From contig JACBWW010000017.1 in the NCBI GenBank assembly GCA_020086605.1, positions 8,899,283 through 8,963,282 on the forward strand: a stretch of 64,000 nucleotides of DNA, in the 5' to 3' direction. This DNA comes from Lanius collurio (Eukaryota; Chordata; Aves; Passeriformes; Laniidae). Below are positions 22,640 through 35,139 of the stretch, piece after piece; within the stretch, counting starts at the first letter, position 1; the number at the start of each line of letters is the position of its first letter. The translations under genes and the position numbers were made by a program. The notes under the pieces are model-generated. The model saw only the letters and a program-made list of their open reading frames with translations. It did not search any database and was not told the origin of the DNA.

Positions 22640-24500
22640 CCACCAGCCCAGGGACCAGGTGGGTGGACAGGCAGAAAAAACTTAACTAGTTCTACATTTA
22701 CTGAATGGCGTAATTTTTCCCAAAAAATAACAATATTCTGGCACATCCTGTGATTATTTCTCTGTTTTACAATAAAAATAAAATCCAGAGGAATTTTAGA
22801 ATGAAAAGAAAGGAAGTGGAACTTGTCACACCCCATTATTTTAAATGGAAATCATTCTGTTCACTAACGTCCCTCCGGCATGGAAGTGATTTTCTTCTGT
22901 GACATTAAAACTATCCCAAACCCAAGCAGCTACAAAATGTGGACAGTCACGAAAATTTTAATTGATGTTTTAGTTGAAAACTTGGAAACCACCTTAACAC
23001 AGAACAGCAAAATGATGGGTTTGGCTCTAGAAGGCATGAATCAAGTAACTCATTCTGATGAAAGATACTTTTTCAGTTAGGGGGTTGGTTTTTGTTTGTT
23101 TTGTATGAACCAGAAACAATCAAGCTTAGGCCTAAGCAGTCTCATTACAGAAGTGTCATATTTTAATTTAAAAATTATGAGTGCCTGCAATATGGATTGC
23201 AGTAGGGTCTTCAACATTTGGCTCTGGGCATCTCGCTATCATGACTAAGGCATTCCAAAGAGGTTCACAAAAAGAAATCTAAGCCTGTTAGACAGCTCAA
23301 ATTCACTCTGCAGGTGTTGGTCCTTCTAGATATTTTTTTTTCTTCCAGCCTGGAAAGGAAAAAGGCTGCAACCTACTGGATTAACTGTTTTTGTTGGGTA
23401 TTTCTTTGTTCATCTTGAAGTCCACACAAGGGCTATATTTAAACTGTTTTTTCTCCTCTAACCCCGAACGTATGCACACAATTTTGTGGCCAAGTCCAAT
23501 CCTGCAAACACACAGGCATGGAGGTGACTTTTCTCCCATAATAATTCCCTCACCCTTGCCCTGTATTAATAACAACGATGGTGATGGTGATGATGCAGCA
23601 GCATTGTGTTTCTCCAGCACCTTTCATCAGAGGATCTCTGAGCGTGGGACTCACCTCACCCGACTCTGACCATTTAAAAGTTTGGAATCTCGGCCAAGCT
23701 CACTGTCTACCGGAGTCCGTGGAGCAAGATCAGCATCTCCAGAGGGCAACTCAGCCCATCCTGAGAGAGATGCCTCAGATAGGTGGGCTGAATCACTGGA
23801 GATGCCCAGGAGGCAGCACTGGCTGTGGAAAAATGAGGAGCATAAACTGGACACCTTTTTATACGATCTAAAAGTAGGAACCAGCAATTTCACCCTTTTT
23901 TCACCAAATCTCAGAAATCCTTGGAGAGCTGGAAGAGCAGAGCAAGAAAAAACTTTGCTGTCTCTAACGTGGACTATGGCAGCTTATTTAGAGTAGTTTG
24001 AGACTGGATTTGAAAAATAATAAACTCAGTGAAAGCTTCAAGTGCTAAGAAAGCAAAATTCCCTGAGCTGAGGTTTGGCCGGGACAGCGAATTCCCACAG
24101 GAACTAAGGCACACCACAACACTCAGCACCTTCCACTCTAAGTGCAAGAGATGTTGCTCTGACTTTGTCTTCCCTTAGGATCTACAGAACAGAAGAGGAG
24201 AGAATACAAGTATTAACAACCCGGTTCCTTGGAAAAAGTCTTTGGAACTCTTTAATTACCCAGGGCAATTAACTCCTTTGCTACACATGTCATCCGAAAA
24301 AACAACCCAGCCAGTGGAATAATGGCCCCTCAAACCATGTTTTCAAGCCTGGATCCAGGTCCCAGTGATGCTGGTGGTGCTTCCATACCACATCCTACAT
24401 CCAGGGCTTCTCTCTGGAGGTCTCCCTGGTTGAGATCTGCCTCCATCCAGCTGCACTTATCTCATAAAATGTGCCAGGATGGCAGTGCAGGGTTTTAGAA
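22640..24500. other. Unique non-coding sequence
   Basis: It includes a perfect 14-bp palindrome GCTTAGGCCTAAGC at 23124-23137. It also holds a short GATGGTGATGGTGATGATG stretch near 23577. No gene or known repeat family recognised. Confidence 0.5.
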
Positions 24501-24985
24501 ATGTGTAAGCCTTAACATTTTAATCTGCCACCTACACTGCAGTTTATGAGTGCTGTAAATCTCGTGGTTATAATGAACTCATCTAATGATATTGCTGATG
24601 GATAAATTTACCTGGGACGAGGAACAACAGTTACTTGCAAATGAAAGGGGAGTAATTTGAAGTTTCATGTAAACACCTTTGCTGCCTTACTTCTGACTTC
24701 TCCCAGCCTAACCCCTCTCAGGGTTTCATGACAAATGGAAAGAATGTGTGTTTGTGAGGCAATGACAGGCTGGCCTGGAAAAGAACCTGCCTCCTTCTCC
24801 CCGGCACGATGCTTATATAACTTGGGCACTGGAATGAAGTTTTAGGTGAAAATAGCTGTAATTTTCTGGGTCAGGTGTGCTAAATTAGGGGAATGGAGGG
24901 AAGGGATAAAGCAACGTATTAGGCAATAAAAAATGCCTACACAGTGTAAAGATATTTAGGCTCCTACTCTGAATTTCAGTAATAA
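24500..24985. promoter_or_regulatory. Candidate conserved non-coding block
   Basis: Repeat-free, AT-rich with TTGCAAATGAA (octamer-like), ATGTAAACACC (FOX-like), CTAATGATATTGC and ATTAGGCAATAAAAAATGCC. The texture resembles ancient enhancer sequence. No conservation data are available to me. Confidence 0.3.
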
Positions 24986-25194
24986 TTAGGACTGTGGCTA
25001 GTCCTAATGCTCCTAGTTCCCCCCCACCCCTAAAGCATCCCAACCTGAACCTTTTTTAAATGATCAGCAATATAAAGTACATATTGTGGTTTCAAACCTC
25101 TCATTAAGGCTCATCCCCCTGCACTGAGGTCTGGTCTGGGCTATGTCAGTGCTAAATACCTCGGAGGATTGGGCTCAAAGACCTCAGATCTCTG

Positions 25195-25250
25195 CAAAGA
25201 TTGGATTTGGACTTCTAAATTGCTTAAGTGCTTAAGTGCTTGAGGGAATT
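25195..25250. repeat. CTTAAGTG repeat, possible remnant of an old amniote repeat
   Basis: CTTAAGTGCTTAAGTGCTTG near 25223-25242 repeats a 9-bp unit. Similar strings (GCATGTGTTTAAGGA at about 25890 and CACGTGCTTAAACATGTGGT at about 37224) occur elsewhere in the window. I recall this kind of sequence from an ancient reptile/bird interspersed repeat, so an NK-homeodomain site cluster is the less likely reading. Confidence 0.4.
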
Positions 25251-25559
25251 TTATCCTGAAACTCCTCCGTGATGAAGCCAGTTTTGAAATGAGAACCACA
25301 GATGGAAAGCGCCATCATTTTGGGGGTTTAGGTAAGAACAGCAGGATTTTTACTGTCCACTGCTCTAATAAAGCAAATTACTCCCATTTCTCTCCCTCTC
25401 CTTCCAGAAGGTGCTGTGAATATGCATTGGGTTGTGCTAAACACACACAACCCCTCAGTTGTGCACACACACACACCGAGGTCTGCGAGTTCCTCCTCTG
25501 GCTTTCACTGAGTCATCAGGCTCACCAAATGTGTGAACTCACGCTATAATGTTCTCCCA

Positions 25560-25690
25560 GAAAAATAACAAATTGATTTCATTTTTACAGGCTACAGCAT
25601 GCTATATAATTGGAGACACTGCCTTGTCAACTCAGACCGGTCTGACCCGACCAGAGACATTGCTTACAGCTGTTTACGGAGCCATAAAGT
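25560..25690. promoter_or_regulatory. Candidate SMAD-type palindrome and flanks
   Basis: A perfect 14-bp palindrome TCAGACCGGTCTGA at 25632-25645 contains two inverted CAGAC/GTCTG SMAD-type half sites, with CCAGAGAC shortly after. About four perfect 14-mers are expected by chance in 64 kb, so the content, not the symmetry, is the interest. Confidence 0.25.
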
Positions 25691-25765
25691 TTCCTCCTCT
25701 TTGTTTTTCCTTCCTTTTGCACTCTTTTCTCTCTCTCTCTTTTTTTTTTTTTTCTTTTCCCTCTA
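25691..25765 (+). repeat. Polypyrimidine tract
   Basis: Almost pure C/T, including (CT)5 and T13 runs. Confidence 0.85.
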
Positions 25766-25960
25766 ATGAATCCTACAACTACTTTTTGTCCTGGCCATAA
25801 AATGCTCTTGCCTTGATTTAGAGAAGCACTTCAGCCAGTGCTTCACGTTAACACAGGGATCAATGGGGCTTGAGCACATATTTAAAACTGAGCATGTGTT
25901 TAAGGACTTTTATTGCACCCAGACAGTCAATAAGGAACTTGTTGTCACACTTAGGTGTGC

Positions 25961-25986
25961 TTTTTTTTTTTTTTTTTTTTTTTTTT
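25961..25986 (+). repeat. T26 homopolymer
   Basis: Twenty-six consecutive T. It could be the poly-A of a minus-strand retrocopy, but no body is recognised to its left. Confidence 0.95.
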
Positions 25987-25989
25987 GAT

Positions 25990-27700
25990 TATCGATACCC
26001 AATTAGAAGTTTGGATTGGGCAACCTCAGGGATTGTTTCCTTTGCAGACCCACAGCACAGCTCCAGTTGCATCAGGAATTTTGCCATTTCTCATTGTCAC
26101 TGTGTCCAAATCTTAAACATCTGGGGAAGGACAAACTCCTCCACTACTTTATCAACTCTGCTGAAACTGCCACCTAGGACTAGGCACAATTTTTTTACAT
26201 TACAAAAAAAAAGCCCACCCTGAAATCTTCTGAGTTTGTCACATTTGCCAAGCACACAGAATAAGCTTAATTTTTCTGATCGAGGTAAAAATAACAGTTT
26301 TATGGAAGGTGGATTTGCAAGAAGCTTTCCTTCATGTAAAAATCTTTTATACTTATCTCAAAATACTCAGAACCTCAAAAGTTAAGTGAAATGTTTTGAT
26401 TTTTGTGGAAAAAAAAGGATTTCTGATCACATGCCTGATTTTATTACTATGAAAAAGTTGCTTCCCTTTGAACTAATGAACTGAGCAAAAAAATCCCAAA
26501 CCCAAAAGGGCTTTTCATCTACTTGCACTATCCATCAAAATACCTTCTAAGTACTCTGCAATAAATTATGGTTGTGCTTCCTTTCATATCATTCATTCAT
26601 CACGGAATCTGCTCCTCCTTTGCTCTGAAATGTCACAATTCTCCTCTCATTCAGTGCCTCTGAACAACTCGAGGACTGACCAATAGGGAATCAGCTGTTC
26701 CAGAGACACAAACAGATATAAACACATCTTACACCCTCTTTGAGGACTATTTCTGTCACAGGGGGGACTGAGGGGAATATCTGTCTGATCTTGGTCCTGC
26801 CATATGGGAAAGGAACGTGAGAGCAGGTCAGGAAAGACAAACTTTCCTCCAAAAATACATTTCAGGTCTGTAATTTCAGCTTTTAGAAAAATGTGGAAAG
26901 CAGAAGAAGGCAGAGGGCTCCTCATCCTCTCCTTCCCTCTCTTTGGGAAGAGCTGCAGCAAAAGATGACTCAGTATTAGACACCAAAAAATCCACACAGA
27001 GGAAAATCCACATGAACAACACCAGAGCCCAAAGGGAAAACAACTCTTATTTATCACTAAAACAGCAACAGGACTGCCACGAGACCAAAGCTCAAACTTT
27101 TGTTGCTGCTTATACAACAATTTTTTTTTTCTCAAATGAAAGTGCAATTTCTGCTGCAACAGAACAACTGGAGATTTTTTTTTTTTTTTCTGCAAAGAAA
27201 CTGCTTTGCATGGGAAAAAATCCTCATGGCTCCTTGACATGTTTCAGCTAGATCTCAGTAAAATTAAGGAGGTACAGACTGATGAGTCGCTCAGAGGTAC
27301 AGGAAAAATGCCAGTGGATGTCCTGGCATTTGTATACACCTTGAGAGAGGGAGAAATTCAGAGATCATCTCTCACAACAGAAAGAATAACAACCACAATG
27401 AAACCTCATGTAGAGAAAGGAGGGAAAGGTTTCATTTGCTTTACAGCACTGACTTTTACCATTGTCTGCAGATCCCTCCTGTTCACTGAAATGGATGTGC
27501 TGGATCTCCCTCAGCCCAAAATTCATTCTGCTGTGAGGGGAACAGGCAGGCAGCTTAATTTTCTTGGGCTGCTAAGCAAAATCCCTCCATTTGGCAATCC
27601 CTCAACAGTGACAATGACCTGAAGTTAAGTCAAGGTTTTATAATCTGTTTTGGAGAAAGGAAGCCCTATATATGTGTTTATAAATACACATTTATGTACA
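25990..27700. other. Unique AT-rich sequence, nothing recognised
   Basis: Contains T10 and T15 runs near 27121 and 27175. The longest open frame of the window (197 codons, minus strand, 26647-27240) lies here, but it is Lys- and Leu-rich from homopolymer runs and has no domain, splice or start context, so I do not call it. Confidence 0.5.
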
Positions 27701-27714
27701 TTTCGATCAGGTAT

Positions 27715-27933
27715 ATGAAAGAATTCTGTCCTGGGAGGGTGGGCAGGCCCTGGCACAGGGTGCTCAGAGAAGCTGTGGCTGCCCCTGGATCCCTGGCACT
27801 GCCTAAGGCCAGGTTGGACATTGGGGCTTGGAGCAGCCTGGGACAGTGGAAGGTGTCCCTGCCCATAGCAGGGGTGGAATGGGATGATCCTTAAGGTCCC
27901 TCCTGACCCAAACCATTCCATGATTTTATGACT
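27715..27933 (+). mobile_element. CR1 LINE fragment, 3' end
   Basis: Plus-strand tail from GGGCAGGCCCTGGCACAGGG to CATTCCATGATTTTATGAC. Little diverged and probably relatively young. Confidence 0.95.
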
Positions 27934-28350
27934 CTCAAATAACAGGCCACTCATTCTCCAAATCTCTTGGGTAAAAAAAAGGTGATTTATAGAAAGATTC
28001 TTCCAGTCTTTTGAGTGATAAAGCAACAGACTTGGTCCAAATTCCAACAACACAGCCAGAGCATTATTGCACCACGTGGGCAGAACCAGACAGCACAGAC
28101 AAGGACCAAGCTTTCTTCTCCAGGCTCCTCTCCCTTAAACCTGCTGGACTCTGCTGTTCTCACACCAGGAGCCGTGGCTCAAAGAGTTTCTTTCTCCAAG
28201 TGGTTTGGCAGATGTGGTGCCTTGATGTTCCACAGAGGAACAGAACTGTTCTCCAGGGTGGAAACTTCTCAACTGGTGAGGCAGTGCCTGGGTGGAAAAC
28301 ATCTGGAAGGGGTCAGGCTGATGAACAGGAAAGAAACGGGTGTGAGAGGA

Positions 28351-28727
28351 AGAATCACAGAATGGCCGGGGTTGGAAGGGACCTTAAAGACCATCTACTT
28401 CCAGCCCCCTGCCATGGGCAGGGACACCTTCCACTGTCCCAGGCTGCTCCAAGCCCTGTTCAACCTGGTCTTGGACACTGCCAGGGATGGGGCAGCCCCA
28501 GCTTCTCTGGGCACCCTGTGCCAGGGCCCCAGAACCCTCACAGGGAAGAATTCCTTCTCAATATCTAATCCAGCCCTACTCTCTGTCAGTTTGAAGCCAT
28601 TCCCCCTTGTCCTGCCACTCCAGACCCTTGTAAATAGTTTCTCTCTACCTTTCTTGTAGCTCCCTTCAGGTCCTGGCCACCATTTGGTCACCTTGAACCC
28701 TTCTCTTGTCCAGGCTGAACCATCCCC
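28351..28727 (-). mobile_element. CR1 LINE fragment, 3' end
   Basis: Antisense copy from AGAATCACAGAATGGCCGGG to TTCTCTTGTCCAGGCTGAAC. Open frames of 140-214 codons across it are CR1 translations in non-coding parts. Confidence 0.95.
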
Positions 28728-29530
28728 CTTGCAAGTAGGAGGGAAAAGATTCTGAGGAAAGAAAGTGGGTAGGGAGTTGTCCTTGGAGCAGCAGGACTCC
28801 AAATCTCTGACTTGGGGCATGAAATTAGATTCTGGGTGAAGAGCAAACAACCCCTCAGTGCTGGGGGCACGGAGCCTCCGAGGAAGGACTCGGGAATCTC
28901 TCCGGGTGGCAGGCAGCAGGAGCAGCACCTGCACATCTCCCTGTGCAGCATCCCAGCCCTAATGATTTCTTTCTGAGAGCGGCTGGGGAGCTGCAGACAG
29001 GCTGCCAGATAGTGATCAGCTCGTGGAGGGGTGATCACTATTAGGCAAAGATACCAGCTTTGACATGCACCGAGGGAAGCAGCCAAGAATTTGGGAAAAG
29101 CAATCCCAGCTTTCTGCTGCACGTTCCTCTGCCAAGATCCCTCCTGTGTTTACTTTAGAAACCAGAGACGAGCCCTCCTCTTCATAATAATAATAATAAA
29201 GCTGCAGGGTCACTCAGCTTAGCAGATGGATTCCTTCCAGCTTGGATTTCTCTGCATTCCCTGCAGAGCTGAAGCAGTGATGGATCTGGGGGATTATGCA
29301 ATGTTCATAATTGGGTTTCACAGGAGATCTGAACGGTGACAAACCCAGGCTGTGGGAAGGGAGCTCCACTGGAGACAATCAAATCCACCCATGGATCTCA
29401 TGTGGGGCCTGAGGAGCCTGAGTGGCCACAGGGATCACGCAGTCTCTGCAGAAGCAGCTCTGTCTCACCCCAGAACTGCAGGAGGCTGCTCACTCCCTGG
29501 TTTTCAGCTTTGCCATGCTCCTAGACCCTA
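28728..29530. other. Unique sequence, nothing recognised
   Basis: Includes an (ATA)n-like microsatellite at about 29183-29199. No exon or repeat family recognised. Confidence 0.5.
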
Positions 29531-29714
29531 CATACAGAATTAGAGAATGTGTAGGAATGGGAACTTCAAAGGTCATCTACTCCTTGTCCAACCCCCTTGT
29601 CCCAATCAGGAATGTCTTCAACCAGATCAGGTTGCTCAGAGCCCCATCCAACCTGACCATGGATGTTTCCAGGGATGGGACACCCACCACCTCTCTGGAC
29701 AACCTGTGCCAATG
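29531..29714 (-). mobile_element. Older CR1 fragment
   Basis: Antisense tail with AGGTTGCTCAGAGCCCCATC and GATGGGACACCCACCACCTC. This is the subtype with a 'cccaccacctctctggacaa' end rather than the 'ggggcagccacagc' end of most others here. Confidence 0.88.
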
Positions 29715-29810
29715 AAAATCAACCAGAAAGGGAAAAAGTTGGAATCTAATGGAGATACTTTGCCTGGACAGAAATATTTAACTGAATAAACCACCCAGGA
29801 GTTTTGCAAC

Positions 29811-29831
29811 TTTTTTTTTTTGGGGGGGGGG
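29811..29831 (+). repeat. T11-G10 homopolymer pair
   Basis: A run of eleven T directly followed by ten G. Confidence 0.9.
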
Positions 29832-29834
29832 AAA

Positions 29835-30940
29835 GGGAGGGCTTAAGAAATAGAAGAATTTCCAACTGTCCATACTGCCTGGAAAAGAGAAAGTTCCGTT
29901 TTCAAGGAATTTTACAGGAATAACATAATAAATGGTATAGAGGTGCTATAACTACTGCCTTAGAGCACAACTCAGGGGTTCATTACAATGCTGAACTAAT
30001 CAATTGATGGAACTCAGTTTCACAAATTATTACCAAGGTTCAGAGGAACAGAAGGGGATGAGCAGGAATAAGAAGGGGTCAGCTATTTCACACAAAACAG
30101 GAACAGCTGGAGATTTGACAACACAAAGATGCCAGGGGTTTAAAGGTCTCTAAGCTCTTCACTCATGGGACATCACCTCATTTACAGCCAACCAGGAGGG
30201 CAGAGAGGATGCTTTCTTTGGAAGGAATTGCTCAACTGCAAGGCTGAAAAAGGCAGTGGAAGCAAAACCATGAACACAAGAACATGTTTACCCTTGATGC
30301 CACCATCAGATGTTCTCTGCCTTCTGTTCCCTTCCCGCGTGTACCCACGCACAGACACACCTATTGACACATCCCTGGTTTTGGAGGTTTGACTGAACAT
30401 TTCTCTGCTCTGGTGCACCCAAGCATTGACCAGAAACGTCAAGGGTGCCCTAAAGGAACACTTCCTACACCTCCTTTTCCTACATTTGGAAATCAGAAGC
30501 TCAGAACAAGGTGGGTCAAGTCTCCAAAAGCTGGTGAGATATCTCGAGACACAGGAGGGTCAGTTTGGTTGAGTGCACAGGGACATCTCACACCCTTCCA
30601 GCTGCACTTGGGGTTCAAACCTGGCTCCCAAGTGCCACAGGTTTTCTGCAGGACCTGTGGCTTCCAGCCCTGCTTGGGTATCTCGGGTACCACTGGGAAT
30701 CTTTGGCAGGACTGGGAGCCTTGATGTGGCCCCCTCAGCCATGTGGGATTCAGCTCCTGTGGAAGGCACATCATAGATCTGAGCCAGCCATCCCACATGT
30801 TCTGTGTGTCCAGTGGAAAGAACTGCACACAACTGGGAGACAAAGAATTTGGCCTAGTCAAGATACCAGTTTCAATTAGAAGTTAAGTCATGGAGTTAAA
30901 TCCAGTTAAGTGCTGGACTCCACTGGCCATGCAAGAATAA
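29835..30940. other. Unique sequence, nothing recognised
   Basis: Mixed composition without known repeats or exon signatures. Confidence 0.5.
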
Positions 30941-30943
30941 TCC

Positions 30944-31085
30944 TGTGCATCCCTGGAAGTGTTCAAGGCCAGGTTGGACATTGGGGCTTGGAGCAGCCTG
31001 GGATAGTGGAAGGTGTCCCTGCCCATGGCAGGGATTGGAACTGGATGATCCCTTCCAACCCAAACCATTCTGGGATTCTGTGATG
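30944..31085 (+). mobile_element. CR1 3' tail
   Basis: Plus-strand tail from CATCCCTGGAAGTGTTCAAG to CATTCTGGGATTCTGTGATG. Confidence 0.94.
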
Positions 31086-33460
31086 CCTCAGGTGTGAGTT
31101 ACTGGTAGTGCAGGTGTCCAATGGGATGAATCCCACCTTGACCTGGGGATTATTTAGTCAGGTGATAAACAAGAGGTTTGTATCCACCCGTACCAAACTC
31201 TTTGGCCAAAGATCTGGTTCTGAGCTCCAGAGACACTTGCTGAGAGGAGAAGGGGGTTGTAGTGGGGCAGAAACCCCCTCCATGGGAATCATAATAAATA
31301 CAGGAGCAAAGACCCAAACCCAGCAATTCCCACTGTAGACCAAGCCAGGGACATTCTCACTAGGATACAAAACTCTGGAATGAAGATTCAGCACCATTCC
31401 ACTCACTTGCCTCCTTGTGAGGTGGTTTTCCTCAGCTGGGGCAGGGGAACTGGTGAGAGGCAGTCAGAAAAGCTTGGGAATTCTGCTGAGCTCCTTTCCA
31501 ACAACATTGTAATCTTATGGATTCATCAACATATGTAATTGCCCAGTTAGACCACCCATTAGCTCATCTCCTCTACACCACTGGCCATGGCTGAATCACC
31601 TCCTCCAGGAAGGTGCCCATTCTTGATCCAGAGATATCCAGAGATGGGGAATCTACCAGTTCCCCCAGGGATGTACTGACCCATCTTCCCTGCAGGAGCT
31701 GCTGGTGCTGCTGGAGCCAATCTCTAGTGGCAGTGGTGGCAAAGAGGTTTGTCCTGAAGGACCGTGGCTTTCCACACATGGTCCTTGCAGGTGCTAATTT
31801 TGACTCTGCTGAAATCACTGAGACCTGAATCCTGTCTAGAACAGGAAGCAAGAAGAGGAAGACTGTCAGTCCCCCGTAATTTTTAACCTGGGTTTGGTTT
31901 ACATCCTTAAAAATAATAATTAGAGGCTTCACCCTCTCCCTGCAAGTGATCATTTATTGCTTCTGCTGTAAAAATGAGTTTCTAAGTAAGGACACTGGGT
32001 CTCTCCTGGAAGTGCCAGTGCTGGGTATTCATTGTAATGAGGCTGATCTCACCAAGCAACAGGGAGTTGGTGGTGGGGAGGAGGGTAAGGTTTGGGGTTT
32101 TTAAGGAGGCTTGTGAAGGAGGATGTGGACCCTCCACCCCACACTGCTTCCCCCTCTCTCCCCACCATGCTCACCTCCTTTTCCTTTCTGAGCAGCAAAC
32201 TGCCTCTGCTGCTCGTGTTATTGACACATATTTCAAACAAGCCCGTGCAAGGGACTCGAGACACATTACATTGCACATGGTGCCCCGGGCCACACATTCG
32301 CCTCCTTACACCGACAGCACGTTTTGCTTCATAAAGAATGTGCAGGCCTTCACCTGGAGCTATTTATCTGCTCTGCTCCCAAGAAAGGAGAGAGGGAGAA
32401 AGCCCCACATGCCCACGTTGGCTGTTAACCTCGAGCTCCAAACCCCGTAAGTGCCCAAACATTGACCTCTCTGGCCGTGAGATCCGGGCCACTGTCTGCT
32501 GACAGACCTGGACAGATGCCTGCAGTCCACTCCCCATCATCCTGAGCACCTGAATTTAGGAGAATTCCTTTCTGCAACCCCACTGACCCACTCACAAAGC
32601 TCCCAGCACATGCTCCATCAGGGAGCACAACCAGAGCTCCCAGACTCCTGTTATCACCCCACCCTGGAAGAGGAAGCCTATCTGGTGATTAAAAGTTGCT
32701 GATACACACCTCTTTCCAGGATCACGGTAATCTTCCCTTGCTGTTAGCAACATTTTTCCCCCCTCTGCTTTCTCTAAATCTTTCCATCATTGTTATTACA
32801 ATGATAATAACAATAATTATTACTATTATGCCTTGAACCCGAGTCTGAGATTAGGGCTCCCATTGTGTTAAGAGCTCCGTGGAGAAGTGTCAAGGAGATG
32901 ATTCCTGCTGCAAAAAGCTCATTTTCTGCATTCAGGCTGGACATGAAGGGGTGAAAGAAGCAGAGAGAAGGGGCCAGGAATGAGGTAGGATGGGAGGCAG
33001 CAGTAAGTAGAAAATGAAGAGCAGTTAGCAGAATAGCAGGAGTCAGCACTGGTGCTTTGCCTAAGCAAACCCCGCTCCTTGTCTGTGTCCACACATGTCA
33101 AATCTCGACAAGGAGAAGGGGAATGCTCCCTTGAATTTCCCAGCTGCAGAAATGAGGGTTTTTTCTTATTTGCCACAGCAGCAGGAGAGCCTTCAGCAGC
33201 TGCTCACAAGCCATTGCATCTTCTCTGGTAGACCCCTGCTTCAAATGTGTCAAATGCTCAGAAAAAAGCCCTTTCCTCTGTGGCAAAACCAGGGTGGAGA
33301 ACTTTCCACCACAAAACCCCCTGCACTACTCTTACCTTGAAAAGAAATACCTGCACTCCTGTCCTTTTGGGGGCTGGAAAGCTGCCAGGGATCCGGGGTA
33401 AGGAGTTGCTAACATCGTGCCATACTAATAATTCTTCATTTCACCCGCCTTTTTTTCTGT
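31085..33460. other. Unique sequence including a CNE-like stretch
   Basis: At 32180-32400 a repeat-free block with TTATTGACACATATTTC and CACATTACATTGCACATGG looks like old conserved sequence. At 32789-32814 two SOX-type motifs (ATTGTT and AACAAT) form an inverted repeat with 10-bp arms in an AT-rich (AAT)n-like patch. No exon was identified. Confidence 0.4.
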
Positions 33461-33465
33461 CTCTT

Positions 33466-33550
33466 TAGATTAGATTTGAAGTGCTGCAGGGCAGGGACTG
33501 TCTCTAGCTATGTGCACACACGGTGCTCAGGACAAGGAACCTTTCCACTT
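33466..33550. repeat. Possible ancient amniote repeat remnant
   Basis: GCAGGGCAGGGACTGTCTCT followed by AGCTATGTGCACACACGGTG resembles the '...gggcagggactgtctcttactatgtgt...' segment of an old interspersed repeat seen across reptiles and birds. The family name is uncertain. Confidence 0.45.
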
Positions 33551-35135
33551 CCTTGGAACTGGCAACTGCTAAGGCACAATAATAAATAATAGGGGAGATC
33601 TCTAAAGGCAAGGTGCAAGATGACAACAGGATGGCTGAGATGGGCCAGGAGGGCTCTGAAAAATTTTTTTTTTAAGTTTTTTTTTGGTTTGGTAAATGAT
33701 TAAAAAAATAGGTATTTTCTGGTTCTAAGGGATCAGTGCCTCTACCTGGACTGTGATACATGAGCACTGAACTACGGTGCAAGGGTAAAAGAAAAGTCTG
33801 TCCAGCCAGAGCTTGAGAAGTTTAAGGAAAGTGAATGCAATTCCCTAAGTGAACAACTTTGCTCTAACCAGAAAAAATAAATCTAGGTGAAATCCCATGG
33901 GGTGGTTTAAAAGTCACCCATCAGCTCCCAGCACTGCTCATGAATCTCAGACTCACCCCATTCCTATGCACACTCAAAACAACGTGAGAGTGGGAAATTG
34001 CAAATATAAATTAGGACACAGTAAGGCAGATAAGTGATAAGGAAGGCCCACAGTGGATAACCCATGGTTAGTGGTGCTAAGAACATGAGGATGACCAATA
34101 AATAATTGTTTAATGTGCTGAGAACATACAGAGATACTCACGCATGCATTTGTAGTCCCTAATAATGTATTAACCTCCTGCAGATAAACAAGGAGATAAA
34201 GGAGGAAGGGAATCTCGGATATTTCTGGATAACTGCTGTTAACATTTGTAATAAATCTCCAAGTGATGATGGAAAACAAGAGAATGCCAAATAGGTTAGG
34301 AATCCACGGCGTTGTTAAAGAGCAAATGGATAACTGTAAATCTGTTATCTGGCCCAAAAGGGAAATGGGTGATACAAGACTGAACCCACAGAGGATGGAA
34401 AAGTTGTAATATAATTAGTGGTAGTAACCACAGTTCTATGGAAAACTAATTTTGTGTAATTTTGAAACGAGATTGTTAAATAGAGGTGATAAAAGTGATG
34501 ATGATGCAGCATTTTTAGTCAGAATATAAAGAAAAAGAGTGAATGAACAATTCAAAGTGGTCATATTCAGGAACAGCATAGTACAAAACAAATACATGGG
34601 GAATTGACAACTCTCCAGTGTCACTCTGCCAAGCAACTGCCATCAAACGAGGCTGTTTTTAACTGAGATCATCTCAGTGCTATTTAACTTCCTCACCAAC
34701 AGCCCAAAAAACTCCACCACATCATTACTGGAGAAGCCTGAAGGACATGGAAACAGCGGAGGAGTGAGAGTGAGGGGCATGGACTGGGTAGCAGCACAAA
34801 GAGAGGGGTGAGGCTGTCACCACCTAAAGCCACCTCCATGCCCCAGATGCCAAGCCAGGCTTGTGGGACTGACAGAAGTCATGCCAAGGCTCCAAGAGGA
34901 TGTGGGGAATTGGGGACTGAGGCCCAGGGTGGGATGGGGCCCAGCAAGGGAATGCTGAGCACAGCAGGGCTGGAGAGGGAGCCCAGAGAAGGAGGGAATA
35001 ACCCCAGCACCCAGCTCTGGGGAGACAGCACCCAAAATGCCACAGCCAGATGAAAAAGCACTGAAAAGCTGGAGAAGGCCTGGAAAAGCAGAAAGACATC
35101 CAAATCTGAGAGGAATGATTGATTTATACCATGTG
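33550..35135. other. Unique AT-rich sequence, nothing recognised
   Basis: Includes T-runs near 33664-33690. The stretch 33960-34640 is AT-rich with many ATAA/TTAT words but no recognised family. Confidence 0.5.
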
Positions 35136-35139
35136 CTAC

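Noticed and set aside
23124..23137. Perfect palindrome GCTTAGGCCTAAGC
   Set aside because: About four perfect 14-bp palindromes are expected by chance in a window this size, and nothing nearby suggests a function.
26647..27240. Open frame of 197 codons on the minus strand
   Set aside because: Longest gap-free frame but Lys/Leu/Phe-rich because of T and A runs, with no domain, no splice context and no similarity I recognise. Most likely chance.
28011..28659. Frames of 185 and 214 codons on the plus strand
   Set aside because: They run through an antisense CR1 3' UTR. The peptides are CR1 shadow translations that recur at other copies.
31465..31840. Possible further CR1 fragments
   Set aside because: A few words resemble CR1 (GCTCCTTTCCAACAACATTG, GATGGGGAATCTACCAG) but the order and diagnostic segments are missing.
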